A stretch of 64,000 bases of DNA from positions 62,001 through 126,000 of the forward strand of contig JAEUHM010000026.1 in assembly GCA_016795485.1 (NCBI GenBank). Reading direction: 5' to 3'. Under the pieces are notes generated by a model. The model made no database searches. It worked only from the letters and a program-made list of their open reading frames with translations, and had not been told where the DNA came from. Each line of letters opens with the position of its first letter. Position 1 is the stretch's first letter. The translations under genes and the position numbers were made by a program. This DNA comes from Verrucomicrobiaceae bacterium. Its GTDB lineage: Bacteria > Verrucomicrobiota > Verrucomicrobiia > Verrucomicrobiales > Verrucomicrobiaceae. Shown one piece after another: positions 36,527 through 44,629 of the stretch.

Positions 36527-37694
36527 GAGGGATGGAAAAATATGGAATCTCGGGCGGGAGTTCGTGGCTGAGAAATCGGGTGAGGCTGGCCGTGAGACCA
36601 TAAGCACCGACATTGGGGATGGCCAGCACATCTCCCGGCTCCAATGGTGGCAATTTGATGCCGCGAGCGAGGCAATCCAACGGACTGCACAGTGGGCCGG
36701 CGATATCCACCGTCACTTCACCAGTGCGCTGAGCCGTGAGATTGTGAAACGTCATGGCCGAACGCGGGATGCGGCCCAGTCCAGCCATGCCTCCTAGATG
36801 ATGAATGCCAGTATCAAGGACAACAAAGGTCTTTTGCCCGGCCTGCTTCACATCCAGCACAGTCGTCAGCAAAGTTCCTGAACTGGCGCACAAAAAGCGG
36901 CCAGACTCGAACGCCAAACTGGCCGCAGCGCTCAATGGCGATGCCTGCCAAGCTTCAGTGAGTGCTTGTTTAAGCCCTGCTAGGCTGGGTGGAGGTGCCT
37001 CATGGGCATACGGCCAGGGAAAGCCACCGCCGACGTTCACGGTTTGCACTTCTATGCTTAGGTTCTCGGCTACTCGCTCAGCAGTGGCCAGTGCGCACTC
37101 GGTATTCCGCCGCAAAGCGTCCACAGAGGCCACCTGAGTCCCAAAGTATACATGCACGCCGTTCCAACGAATGCCTGGCAGTGCAAGCCTAGGCTTGGCT
37201 TCTGCGATTAGCAGGGCCTCATCAAATCCAAACTGGCTCTCAACACCGCTCATGGCCAGTCTTGCATCGGGAGCTTGAGACGGATTCACCCGAATGACTG
37301 CTGAAACTTCGACTCCTGCCTCCTGAGCAGCTTGGGATATGCGTTTGGCATCTTGAAATGACTCACAAGAAAACTTTCGCACGCCATGCTCCAGCATCTT
37401 CAACAAGGTACGCATGGTTTTGCCAGGACCGCCACCTACCATGCCATCTCGATAGCCTGCGGCGAGTGCTGCATCGAGTTCACCCGTAGAAGTGATCTCA
37501 GCCAGTATGCCGTGTTCACGCAAGGTTGAGGCGATGGCAGGGAAGGGATTAGCTTTGAATGAGTAATAGAGCCGTGCACGATCTGGCAGACTGCTTAGCA
37601 GCTCGTCTGCACGAGCAGACACGGACGCTAGGTCGTAAGCATAAAGCGGCGAGCCATGCTGGGCGATGAGTTTATGAGCGAGGGCGATGTTCAT
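36516..37694 (-). CDS. PLP-dependent decarboxylase, type III (DapDC/ODC fold), exosortase-cluster type
   Basis: A 392-residue alanine-racemase-fold decarboxylase. The PLP lysine is Lys47 in YYSFKANPFP; other marks are GEL-DAALAAGY, NVGGGFPWPY (phosphate binding), FESGRFLCASSG and CSPLDCLARG, which carries the active-site Cys. Relatives decarboxylate diaminopimelate, ornithine, lysine or arginine. The pairing with an acyl-CoA ligase and an ACP matches the decarboxylase of exosortase A-type loci, not lysine biosynthesis. ATG 37694 overlaps the ligase stop by four bases. It probably makes an amine, or modifies an amino acid held on the ACP; the substrate is not determined. Confidence 0.85.
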   Translation of the reverse strand: MNIALAHKLIAQHGSPLYAYDLASVSARADELLSSLPDRARLYYSFKANPFPAIASTLREHGILAEITSTGELDAALAAGYRDGMVGGGPGKTMRTLLKMLEHGVRKFSCESFQDAKRISQAAQEAGVEVSAVIRVNPSQAPDARLAMSGVESQFGFDEALLIAEAKPRLALPGIRWNGVHVYFGTQVASVDALRRNTECALATAERVAENLSIEVQTVNVGGGFPWPYAHEAPPPSLAGLKQALTEAWQASPLSAAASLAFESGRFLCASSGTLLTTVLDVKQAGQKTFVVLDTGIHHLGGMAGLGRIPRSAMTFHNLTAQRTGEVTVDIAGPLCSPLDCLARGIKLPPLEPGDVLAIPNVGAYGLTASLTRFLSHELPPEIPYFSIPHDQ

Positions 37695-39160
37695 GCGAGG
37701 AACGCCCGCAGGGCTTTGCGATCCACTTTCTGGTTGGCCGTGCGCGGAAGATCTGTCAGGATGCGAACGACATCTGGCACCTTGGCGGGTTCAAGTATTC
37801 GACTGAGCTCTTGCCGGATCGCTTGTGGCTCAAGCGTTGCCGGACTGCTGATAAAGAGGCACAACAAGTCGCGCTGATCATCTTTGACGCAGCCTGCATC
37901 GGTCACGCCAGCCAGAGTGCATGCCGCTTCTTCAATCTCCGCCGGACTCATGCGGAAACCTCGGTGCTTGATCACAAAGTCTGCCCGTCCGCTCAAAAAG
38001 ATGAATCCTTCATCATCGACGTGCCCGAAGTCACCAGAGAACAGCACACGCTTGCCCTGAATGATGCGATACCGTTTGGCAGTCTCCTCCGGTGCGCGCC
38101 AGTAACCCGCTGCAAGGTGCGGCCCAGTGATACCAAGCTCGCCCTTGGTGCCTGGGGGCATCCGGTTGCCTATTTCATCCATAGCGAACACCTCAGTGCC
38201 ATCCAAAGCACGACCCACCGAGCCTGGTTTATTTTCTAACTCGTCTGGGAGCAGTATGGATACTCGTTTGCATTCCGTGAGACCATACATGGGAAATACA
38301 GATGCTTGCGGAAACAAGTCGCGCAGTTGGCTGATATGGCTCTGAGCCAGATGATCGCCAGTGCTGGTGATCGCACGCAGCCGAGGCAACGAAACCGGCC
38401 TGAAGCGCTGCATTTTGATGAGTCCAGCCAGCAACGTAGGGACCGCTGGCAGCACGGTGATGCCTTCCGTAGCTAAAATGCGTCCTAGCTCGGGACCAGC
38501 CTGCTCTGGACGACCCAAAAACAAGGTGCAGCCACGCATGAGACTAAAGAAGAGCTGGTAGAGTCCCACATCGAACGACAGCGGTAGAAAAACACCCACA
38601 TGATCATCTTCGCGATAGTCCAGCCGCGCCTGGATGGCTTCGGATACGAATCGCACGCCTTCATGCATCAACATCACACCACGCGGAGTGCCGGTAGAGC
38701 CCGAGGTGAAAACAAGAAAAGCCGGTGCCTCAGGAAGTGCATCCACAGGGCGTAACTCACTTAGCGGAAGAGATTGTTCCGCCATCAAAATAGGTAGTTT
38801 ACCAAACTCTGCGGCCAAACTGGCTGTGGATTGGTCGAGCACAGCCGCGACTGGCTCAGTTTGATCAATAATACGTCGCAGCCCCTCGGGCTTGGTTTGA
38901 GGATGAAGGACCACAGCGGTGCCACCTGCCAGCATTGCGGCAAAAAAGAGCAGCACACCCTCCAGGCGATTCTCTGTCAGAATGATGAGTCGTCCCCCCG
39001 GAGTAAGTCCAAGCTCCTGCAAGCCTCCTGCCAGTGCTTGCACTTGTTTCCAGGCGGCCTCGAACGTCACCTCGCGCTCACCGGAACGAATCCAACAACG
39101 ATCCGGCCAGCGTCTGGCGGCTTCTTGAAGCCAGCAAGGGAGGGTGAAAGCGGAAATCAT
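37691..39160 (-). CDS. AMP-forming acyl-CoA ligase / aminoacyl-ACP ligase, exosortase-cluster type
   Basis: A 489-residue adenylate-forming enzyme (ANL superfamily). The core P-loop is FLVFTSGSTGTPRGVML (A3), MYGLTECKRVSI (A5), LFSGDFGHVDDEGF (A7) and GRADFVIKHRGFRMSPAEIEE (A8), with the catalytic Lys near the end in RTANQKVDRKALRAFL (A10). It activates a carboxylic or amino acid as an adenylate and loads a thiol carrier. The co-translated decarboxylase and ACP form a three-gene unit, and the nearest known arrangement is the exosortase A-associated ligase/decarboxylase pair. ATG 39160 is preferred over an upstream in-frame start. Confidence 0.9.
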   Translation of the reverse strand: MISAFTLPCWLQEAARRWPDRCWIRSGEREVTFEAAWKQVQALAGGLQELGLTPGGRLIILTENRLEGVLLFFAAMLAGGTAVVLHPQTKPEGLRRIIDQTEPVAAVLDQSTASLAAEFGKLPILMAEQSLPLSELRPVDALPEAPAFLVFTSGSTGTPRGVMLMHEGVRFVSEAIQARLDYREDDHVGVFLPLSFDVGLYQLFFSLMRGCTLFLGRPEQAGPELGRILATEGITVLPAVPTLLAGLIKMQRFRPVSLPRLRAITSTGDHLAQSHISQLRDLFPQASVFPMYGLTECKRVSILLPDELENKPGSVGRALDGTEVFAMDEIGNRMPPGTKGELGITGPHLAAGYWRAPEETAKRYRIIQGKRVLFSGDFGHVDDEGFIFLSGRADFVIKHRGFRMSPAEIEEAACTLAGVTDAGCVKDDQRDLLCLFISSPATLEPQAIRQELSRILEPAKVPDVVRILTDLPRTANQKVDRKALRAFLA

Positions 39161-39215
39161 GTGGTGAGTCGGCAAATCTCACCGATTTTGCTATATTTTC
39201 AATAAATAGGGACCT

Positions 39216-40931
39216 TCACTTAGCTTCGAGGAGCCGTTTTTCGCCGCCAACCTGAACTTCATACCAGCCAGGAAATCCACGCCACGAAATCTTGCCTTCT
39301 GCATCAGTGGTGAGGTCCAACTCGGTGTGCCAGCGCTTGGTGATGAGGTCTTCTAGCACAGCACCGCGTGCACGTGGATGCCAATCCTTGGTCCATGAAG
39401 CAGCTTCCGGTTTCCAGTGGGAGCCTTCCCAAAATCCCCACAGCAAGAAACTGGTATAGGCAGGGTGACTGAACGTAGCGATGAGGATGTCGCGCGTGTA
39501 GTCAGCCGCTAGTTGTTCGTCCTCAGTCGTGACGATATCAAACTCCGTGATGGATTGATGCTGCACGACGGTGGCAAAGCGATCAGTGACAGCAAGCATG
39601 TGCTCTGGGGTCGGAATGTGAGACTCGTGGACATGCGCTTGGTTACCCAGTCCTGCAACGTCAAGGCCTGCATTCTGGAGCGCTTGGATGTAAGCGAACG
39701 TTTCGTCGCATTGCGGTCCAGGTCTGAATACTTGATCCTCATTCACAAAGAATGGCAATTGGGTGAGAGTGCGGGCCAGAATGAATACATCGCGGTCAAG
39801 CTGCTCTAGACCTGGACGTTTGTTGAGCATGTCTGCCCCTGACCATGCAATCGGGTGGTTGATCACATCCCACTCAACCACGCGATTCTTTACAAATCTA
39901 AGTCGCTCCTCGACGCTACCGAGCACCCGCGCACGGATGTCCGCAGGCTCCTTGATGTCGTGGAGGTTGTAAGGCGTAGCCACTTGCATGAGGTAGTGTC
40001 CGCGAATGCCGATGTGGCGCTGGCTCAACCAGTCTATTGCGGTATTGAGCTCGGCATTTCGCTGTTGTCGACGATCTGCGGGCAGGTCAGGAGCCCATTG
40101 ACCATCTTTAAGGTCGTTTTCAAAAACAACGATGCTGAAGAGACGGTCCACGAGTTCGCGATACTTTTGATCATCCACAGAAGAGCCGGAGAAACGTTTG
40201 GCTACCACTGCTGAGCCAAAACCGAAGGCGTGACGTCGAAGTTTTATGTGCACATCAATGTTCACGAGGGGATTGCCTTCTTTTCCGTTCACTGTGAGCT
40301 CCAAATCTGCCTTCCGATGGCGCTCAATGCGCTCAAGAGCCAGTCTTCGCCATTGGGCATCAGGTTCACGCCCCTCGTAAGTGCGTGGGACGGGTTTCAG
40401 TTTGGGAAACACCGCAGGATCCGTTGATTGTGGGAACTTCAAAACCTGAACGCTCTCTACTTCTAAAGTCTGCTTTTTGTGACCGCAAAGAAGCACGATA
40501 GCAGCCGTTCCAGGTGCAATGTCGCGATCTGCCGTGAAAAGAATGGGCAGCGTGATCCAAGTCGGGTGAACCCCGATGGCTCTGCTCTCAGCAAACGCCG
40601 TGTAGGGCGCGGATTTGAGCTGGAGCTTGGCCATCACTTCTCCGGACGGTGCATCGGACGCCCATGCTTTGACTAAAGCCAAGACAATCTCACCCTTTTC
40701 CACACCGCCGTGGAGCGGTTGGGTGAACTGCGCGCCAAAAATCTTTGCCGCATTTGGTGAGGTAATGCTGATTCGTTGGCCAGTCGGTTCCCTTGCAGTG
40801 GCGCTACCAGATTCAGGAGAAGCGCTGGATTGCAAGGGCTGTCCCTCCGTGAGATCGGTGCCGCCGTCTGGCAGATCCGCTGCCATTGAAGTGCAGACTA
40901 TGCCGAACAAAAAGAAGATGATTCGCTTCAC
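39216..40931 (-). CDS. GH10-like (endo-1,4-beta-xylanase family) secreted protein with altered acid/base residue
   Basis: A 571-residue exported protein. It starts with GTG at 40931, giving the leader MKRIIFFLFGIVCTSMA. Residues 50-190 are a beta-rich carbohydrate-binding-like region; 200-550 are GH10-like (HAFGFGSAVV, FENDLKDGQW, HIGIRGHYLM). The nucleophile Glu463 sits in ITEFDIV and the aromatic wall in LLWGFWEGSHW. The acid/base motif, usually WDVxNE, reads WDVINHP, so His359 stands in for Glu. The protein may be catalytically altered, or may act as a binding protein. The GTG overlaps the stop of the upstream HAD gene by four bases (GTGA). The glycan target is unknown. Confidence 0.82.
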   Translation of the reverse strand: MKRIIFFLFGIVCTSMAADLPDGGTDLTEGQPLQSSASPESGSATAREPTGQRISITSPNAAKIFGAQFTQPLHGGVEKGEIVLALVKAWASDAPSGEVMAKLQLKSAPYTAFAESRAIGVHPTWITLPILFTADRDIAPGTAAIVLLCGHKKQTLEVESVQVLKFPQSTDPAVFPKLKPVPRTYEGREPDAQWRRLALERIERHRKADLELTVNGKEGNPLVNIDVHIKLRRHAFGFGSAVVAKRFSGSSVDDQKYRELVDRLFSIVVFENDLKDGQWAPDLPADRRQQRNAELNTAIDWLSQRHIGIRGHYLMQVATPYNLHDIKEPADIRARVLGSVEERLRFVKNRVVEWDVINHPIAWSGADMLNKRPGLEQLDRDVFILARTLTQLPFFVNEDQVFRPGPQCDETFAYIQALQNAGLDVAGLGNQAHVHESHIPTPEHMLAVTDRFATVVQHQSITEFDIVTTEDEQLAADYTRDILIATFSHPAYTSFLLWGFWEGSHWKPEAASWTKDWHPRARGAVLEDLITKRWHTELDLTTDAEGKISWRGFPGWYEVQVGGEKRLLEAK

Positions 40932-41809
40932 GTAAAGTGTGGTGCTGCCACCATTCCATCTTCAATCTCGGCGCGCTTGCGGCGGACGATGCCATTTGCC
41001 ACTTCCATCACCATCTCTTCCAAGAGCAGCCTCAAATGGCTTCCTGCACGGTAGTCAGCAGGAGCGATGTGCTTGAGCCGGTCAGCGTGGGCAGAGAGTT
41101 GATAGCACTTGCGGAAAGACGAGCGATTGGCCTCGTCCGGATTGTAGACAGCCAGAGCGTGGCCCCCGTATTTCTTCATCAAAGTGAAGCAGGGCACGTC
41201 TGTTGGGCCATCGCCCACATAAACCATGTGATTGAAAGGGATCGGCCGCAGTTCTGGCGGCATGTGATCGTTCACATCGTCCGTCGGCTCCAACATGCCC
41301 TTGTTGATGCGGAAGATGTATTGGGTCTTCGTGGTGTGGGAGATTACTCGCTTCGGGAAGGTGATGCGGCCTTCTTTATCTTCTCCAAACTCGCAGCCAA
41401 AGATTCGCTTCACATAGGGAGCCAGTTTGCTGCCATCCAGCAGGACTTTTAGCCCCGAAGAGACGATGTAGTGCTCAATCTTAACGCCGTAGAGTTTGTG
41501 CTCGTCGTTGAGCATGGCGTCCATCTCGGTGAACATCTCGGGTAGGCCCGGATAGAACTTGAGCCCTGCACCCAGTGCGCGCAGTTCAGCGTTGGTCGGG
41601 CGGTCCAACTCCAAATAGTCGAGCATCGTCTTCAGATAAGCGAGTTCGCCATCGTAGCCGTCTTCATCCACCAGTTGACGGCTCTTTTTCCAGAACTGGC
41701 CTGGGTTGATACCGAAGCGGGGGAAGAGCACCTCGTCCTGCATGTAAATGGGACTGAGAGTCTGATCGTAATCGTAGATGATGCCGATGGTGGTCTGGGA
41801 CGCTGCCAT
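40928..41809 (-). CDS. HAD-superfamily hydrolase
   Basis: A 293-residue haloacid-dehalogenase-fold phosphatase. Motif I is YDYDQTLSP (nucleophile Asp), motif II is HYIVSSGLK, and motif IV is VYVGDGPTDVPCF with the metal-binding Asp pair. The cap region lies between motifs I and II. HAD phosphatases of this size act on small phosphorylated metabolites; no substrate can be read. ATG 41809 is chosen (MAASQTTIGII). Its stop overlaps the start of the GH10-like gene. It is divergent from the SGNH hydrolase gene. Confidence 0.85.
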   Translation of the reverse strand: MAASQTTIGIIYDYDQTLSPIYMQDEVLFPRFGINPGQFWKKSRQLVDEDGYDGELAYLKTMLDYLELDRPTNAELRALGAGLKFYPGLPEMFTEMDAMLNDEHKLYGVKIEHYIVSSGLKVLLDGSKLAPYVKRIFGCEFGEDKEGRITFPKRVISHTTKTQYIFRINKGMLEPTDDVNDHMPPELRPIPFNHMVYVGDGPTDVPCFTLMKKYGGHALAVYNPDEANRSSFRKCYQLSAHADRLKHIAPADYRAGSHLRLLLEEMVMEVANGIVRRKRAEIEDGMVAAPHFT

Positions 41810-41894
41810 AGTTTTAAGTCCGAGACTGTCCGTCACTCTGGGATGTTTTGCCACCGGGAAAGTACGTGAACTGTAGGGTCGTTCTCAGGCAACC

Positions 41895-42602
41895 ATGAAA
41901 AGACTACTCGTTGCTCTCCTCGCACTGACAACCCTCTGTAGCGCCCAAACCAAGGCCCCTGCTACCAAGAAGCGAGCTCCTAACCCGGCTTTTGCCAAAG
42001 TAGAAGACGTAGCTGGGCTGCCACGTGTCCTTTTGATCGGCGACAGCATATCTATCGGTTACACAAACGACGTTCGTGATCTGCTCAAAGGCAAAGCCAA
42101 CCTCCATCGCATCCCTACCAATGGAGGGCCTACCACTCGAGGTCTGACTGAGTTGTCGAAGTGGCTTGGCGACTCCAAGTGGGATGTCATCCACTTCAAT
42201 TGGGGGCTGCACGACCTCAAATACATCACCAACGACCCCTCCAAGCGCGCAGACCCCAAAGATCCGACTGCTCATCCACAGGTGGACTTGGCATCTTATG
42301 AGAAAAACCTCACAGCCCTTGTCGCCCAACTCAAAGCCACTGGTGCAAAGCTCATCTGGTGCAACACGACGCCTGTTCCCTCAGGAAGTGACGGACGGAT
42401 CGAAGGAGACGAGCAAAAGTACAACGCAGCAGCCGAGCGAGTCATGAAAGGGGCCGGTATCCCCATCAACGATCTTTGCAGTCACTCAAAAGCGGGCCCC
42501 AAAGACGCCCAATTGCCCGCAAACGTCCACTACACACCCGCCGGCTCAAAATACCTCGCCCAAAAAGTAGCGTCCGAGATTGAAGCCCTGCTCGGGAAGT
42601 AG
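41895..42602 (+). CDS. Secreted SGNH/GDSL-family hydrolase
   Basis: A 235-residue exported esterase-fold protein with the leader MKRLLVALLALTTLCSAQ. SGNH blocks: block I RVLLIGDSISIGY (nucleophile Ser), block II with Gly in TNGGPTTRGL, block III HFNWGLHDLKY (Asn), and block V VHYTPAGSKYL (His, with Asp/Asn just before in LPANVHY). These enzymes hydrolyse acyl esters, commonly acetyl groups on polysaccharides. The neighbouring GH10-like gene makes a glycan-linked role plausible but unproven. The gene is convergent with mutM (18 bp between stops). Confidence 0.88.
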   Translation: MKRLLVALLALTTLCSAQTKAPATKKRAPNPAFAKVEDVAGLPRVLLIGDSISIGYTNDVRDLLKGKANLHRIPTNGGPTTRGLTELSKWLGDSKWDVIHFNWGLHDLKYITNDPSKRADPKDPTAHPQVDLASYEKNLTALVAQLKATGAKLIWCNTTPVPSGSDGRIEGDEQKYNAAAERVMKGAGIPINDLCSHSKAGPKDAQLPANVHYTPAGSKYLAQKVASEIEALLGK

Positions 42603-42620
42603 TTCCAAGGCACCTCGTCC

Positions 42621-43436
42621 TCACTTCTGGCATTTTGGGCAGAAGAAGGTGGAGCGTTGGGCTTGGATTTGGCGTTTGATGGCTGTTTGGCAGGCTCGGC
42701 AGGGCTCTCCTTCGCGGTCGTAGACACGCAGACTTTGTTTGAAATACCCTGGCTCGCCGTTCTCGCGTAGAAAATCCCGCAAGGTGGTTCCACCTTGCTT
42801 GATAGACGCGGAAAGCACTTCCTTGATGGCGTCGACAAGACGGATGAGTGCGTCCATCTTCACTTTGCTTGCTCGTTTGGATGGCTTGATTCCTGCCGTG
42901 AAGAGTGCTTCACAGGCGTAGATGTTGCCAACTCCAACGACGACGTGGGCGTCCATGATGACAGTCTTGATGGTTGCAGACTTACCTTTGCACAACTCGT
43001 GTAGAACGTCGGCGGTGAAGGTTTCGCTGAGTGGCTCGGGACCTAAATCCTTTAGGAGCTTATGTTGAGCGGCTTCTTGCTTGTCGAGTAGCAGTGCGGC
43101 TCCGAAACGCCGTGGATCATGGAGACGCATTTGCATTCCATTGTCTAGTTCGAGGGCGAAGTGATCATGTTTGCGCCATGGCGTTGACTTTGGGACGATC
43201 CGAAGGCTTCCCGACATGCCCAAGTGGATGAGGAGCACTCCGCACATGGTTTCAAAGAGAAGGTATTTTGCCCTGCGAGTGCCGTTTATGACGGTGGAAC
43301 CTTCAAGGCGCTCAACGCTCTCGGGGATTGGCCAACGGAGTCTGCGATCTCTCACAATGACCGCATTGATGCGCTCGTTCAATAAATGAGGCATTACCCC
43401 ACGGAGAGTGGTTTCGACTTCGGGCAGTTCAGGCAT
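42621..43436 (-). CDS. mutM: Formamidopyrimidine-DNA glycosylase (Fpg/MutM)
   Basis: A 271-residue base-excision repair glycosylase and AP lyase that removes 8-oxoguanine and formamidopyrimidines. ATG 43436 gives the obligatory N-terminus MPELPEVETTLRG, whose Pro2 is the catalytic amine and Glu3 the second key residue. VGVGNIYACEALF is the helix-two-turn-helix and CRACQTAIKRQIQ...FFCPKC is the C-terminal zinc finger. Full length for the family. The longer in-frame start upstream is rejected because Pro2 must be N-terminal. The start overlaps the stop of the RNA methyltransferase gene by eight bases. Confidence 0.96.
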   Translation of the reverse strand: MPELPEVETTLRGVMPHLLNERINAVIVRDRRLRWPIPESVERLEGSTVINGTRRAKYLLFETMCGVLLIHLGMSGSLRIVPKSTPWRKHDHFALELDNGMQMRLHDPRRFGAALLLDKQEAAQHKLLKDLGPEPLSETFTADVLHELCKGKSATIKTVIMDAHVVVGVGNIYACEALFTAGIKPSKRASKVKMDALIRLVDAIKEVLSASIKQGGTTLRDFLRENGEPGYFKQSLRVYDREGEPCRACQTAIKRQIQAQRSTFFCPKCQK

Positions 43437-44532
43437 GTTCTTTGCGGCGGATTTGCGCCAGGACTTCCACGTGATGCGTTTGTGGAAAGAAGTCAAAGGG
43501 CAGCAACCGCTCCACTTGATAGCCGGCAGCCTCCAATACAGCGAGATCGCGCCCCAGGGTGCCCGCGCTACAGGACAGATAGGCGATTCGATCTACGGCA
43601 GGCTCGTTTGCAAGCCAATTGAGCACTCCAGGCTCCAATCCTGATCTCGGAGGGTTGATGTAGGTTTGAATAGCAGAAGGTTTTTGTTCTGACAGCCAAT
43701 TGCGCACTTGAGGTAGACGTTGGTTACACGGACCTCGAAGGATTTGGGCGTGAGGGGCATTCAGTTGAGCGCATGCTACAGCTTCACCATCGAACTCCAC
43801 GCCGATGGCGCGCTTCCATCGTCGGAGACTAGCGCCGATGCCTGAATAGAGATCTACGACAGCATCTCTTTCAGTTGGGGCCAGAAATTGGTCTGCGTGG
43901 ACCAACGAGTCTTCATGCAACTCGGGTATCAGTTGGCTAAATGATCCCGGGCCATGCCAGAGGCCTCGGGAGTCTTGCACACGAGCTTTCCCCCAAAGGC
44001 AACGCCATCCTTTTTCGGCAAAAAGAATGCGACCTGAGGCTGGATGAAGATTGGCGTGAAGACCCTCGATCCCCAGGGCTCTCAATCCTTGGGTGAGTGA
44101 GTCTGTGATCCAGTGTGTCGGTGGCAGCGCTTTGTCTTTGATGATCAGAGTGATAAGCGAACCGTTTTGCACGATGTAGCGGAGGGCCATCCCGGGCAGG
44201 TGGGGCTTAAGCAATGCAAATGCTTCGTTGACGCGTTGAGATTGGACAGGGCAGTCTGGCAGTGGAACAAAATCTCCCACCGGCTCCATTCCAAACTCCC
44301 ATCGCCCATCGTAACAGCGTGCGCTAAGCTTGACTTTCTCGCGATATCCCCAGCGGCGGTCAGACGCTGGCCCCTGGATCGGTGAAAGGCGGTCTACCCA
44401 TGGTGCGAGGGTCTTTTGGAGAAACTCCATTTTCTGTGTGTGGCTTGCTTCTTCTGTCCACTGGCGATGTCGGCACGAGCGGCAGGCTTTCACGCAGCCC
44501 TGCGGCAGAGGAATGGTGGCGTTCAACAACAT
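43429..44532 (-). CDS. RumA/TrmA-family RNA (uracil-5-)-methyltransferase
   Basis: A 367-residue (from ATG 44532) SAM-dependent methyltransferase for 5-methyluridine in RNA. The SAM-binding core is VDLYSGIGASLRRW, then AIGVEFDGEAVACAQ, IQTYINPPRSGLEPG and YLSCSAGTLGRDL with the catalytic Cys. The N-terminus carries Cys-rich CVKACRSCRHRQW, consistent with the 4Fe-4S cluster of RumA/RlmD-type enzymes. An in-frame TTG at 44571 could extend it by 13 residues. No TRAM domain is evident. Whether tRNA U54 or a 23S rRNA uridine is the target cannot be decided here. It is coupled to mutM by an eight-base overlap. Confidence 0.9.
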   Translation of the reverse strand: MLLNATIPLPQGCVKACRSCRHRQWTEEASHTQKMEFLQKTLAPWVDRLSPIQGPASDRRWGYREKVKLSARCYDGRWEFGMEPVGDFVPLPDCPVQSQRVNEAFALLKPHLPGMALRYIVQNGSLITLIIKDKALPPTHWITDSLTQGLRALGIEGLHANLHPASGRILFAEKGWRCLWGKARVQDSRGLWHGPGSFSQLIPELHEDSLVHADQFLAPTERDAVVDLYSGIGASLRRWKRAIGVEFDGEAVACAQLNAPHAQILRGPCNQRLPQVRNWLSEQKPSAIQTYINPPRSGLEPGVLNWLANEPAVDRIAYLSCSAGTLGRDLAVLEAAGYQVERLLPFDFFPQTHHVEVLAQIRRKEHA

Positions 44533-44629
44533 GCTTTTGTGATCTATTTCACGAATCGGGGTTCCCTGCAAAAGTGTTAGGTTAAACAGATTGAAAGCTG
44601 TGAGTGTGATCTCTATAGCCTGGCCTGTT

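Noticed and set aside
33962-39160. Hidden exosortase or PEP-CTERM substrate
   Set aside because: I looked for an exosortase-like multi-span protein with conserved Cys/Arg/His, and for PEP-CTERM ends, and found none in this window.
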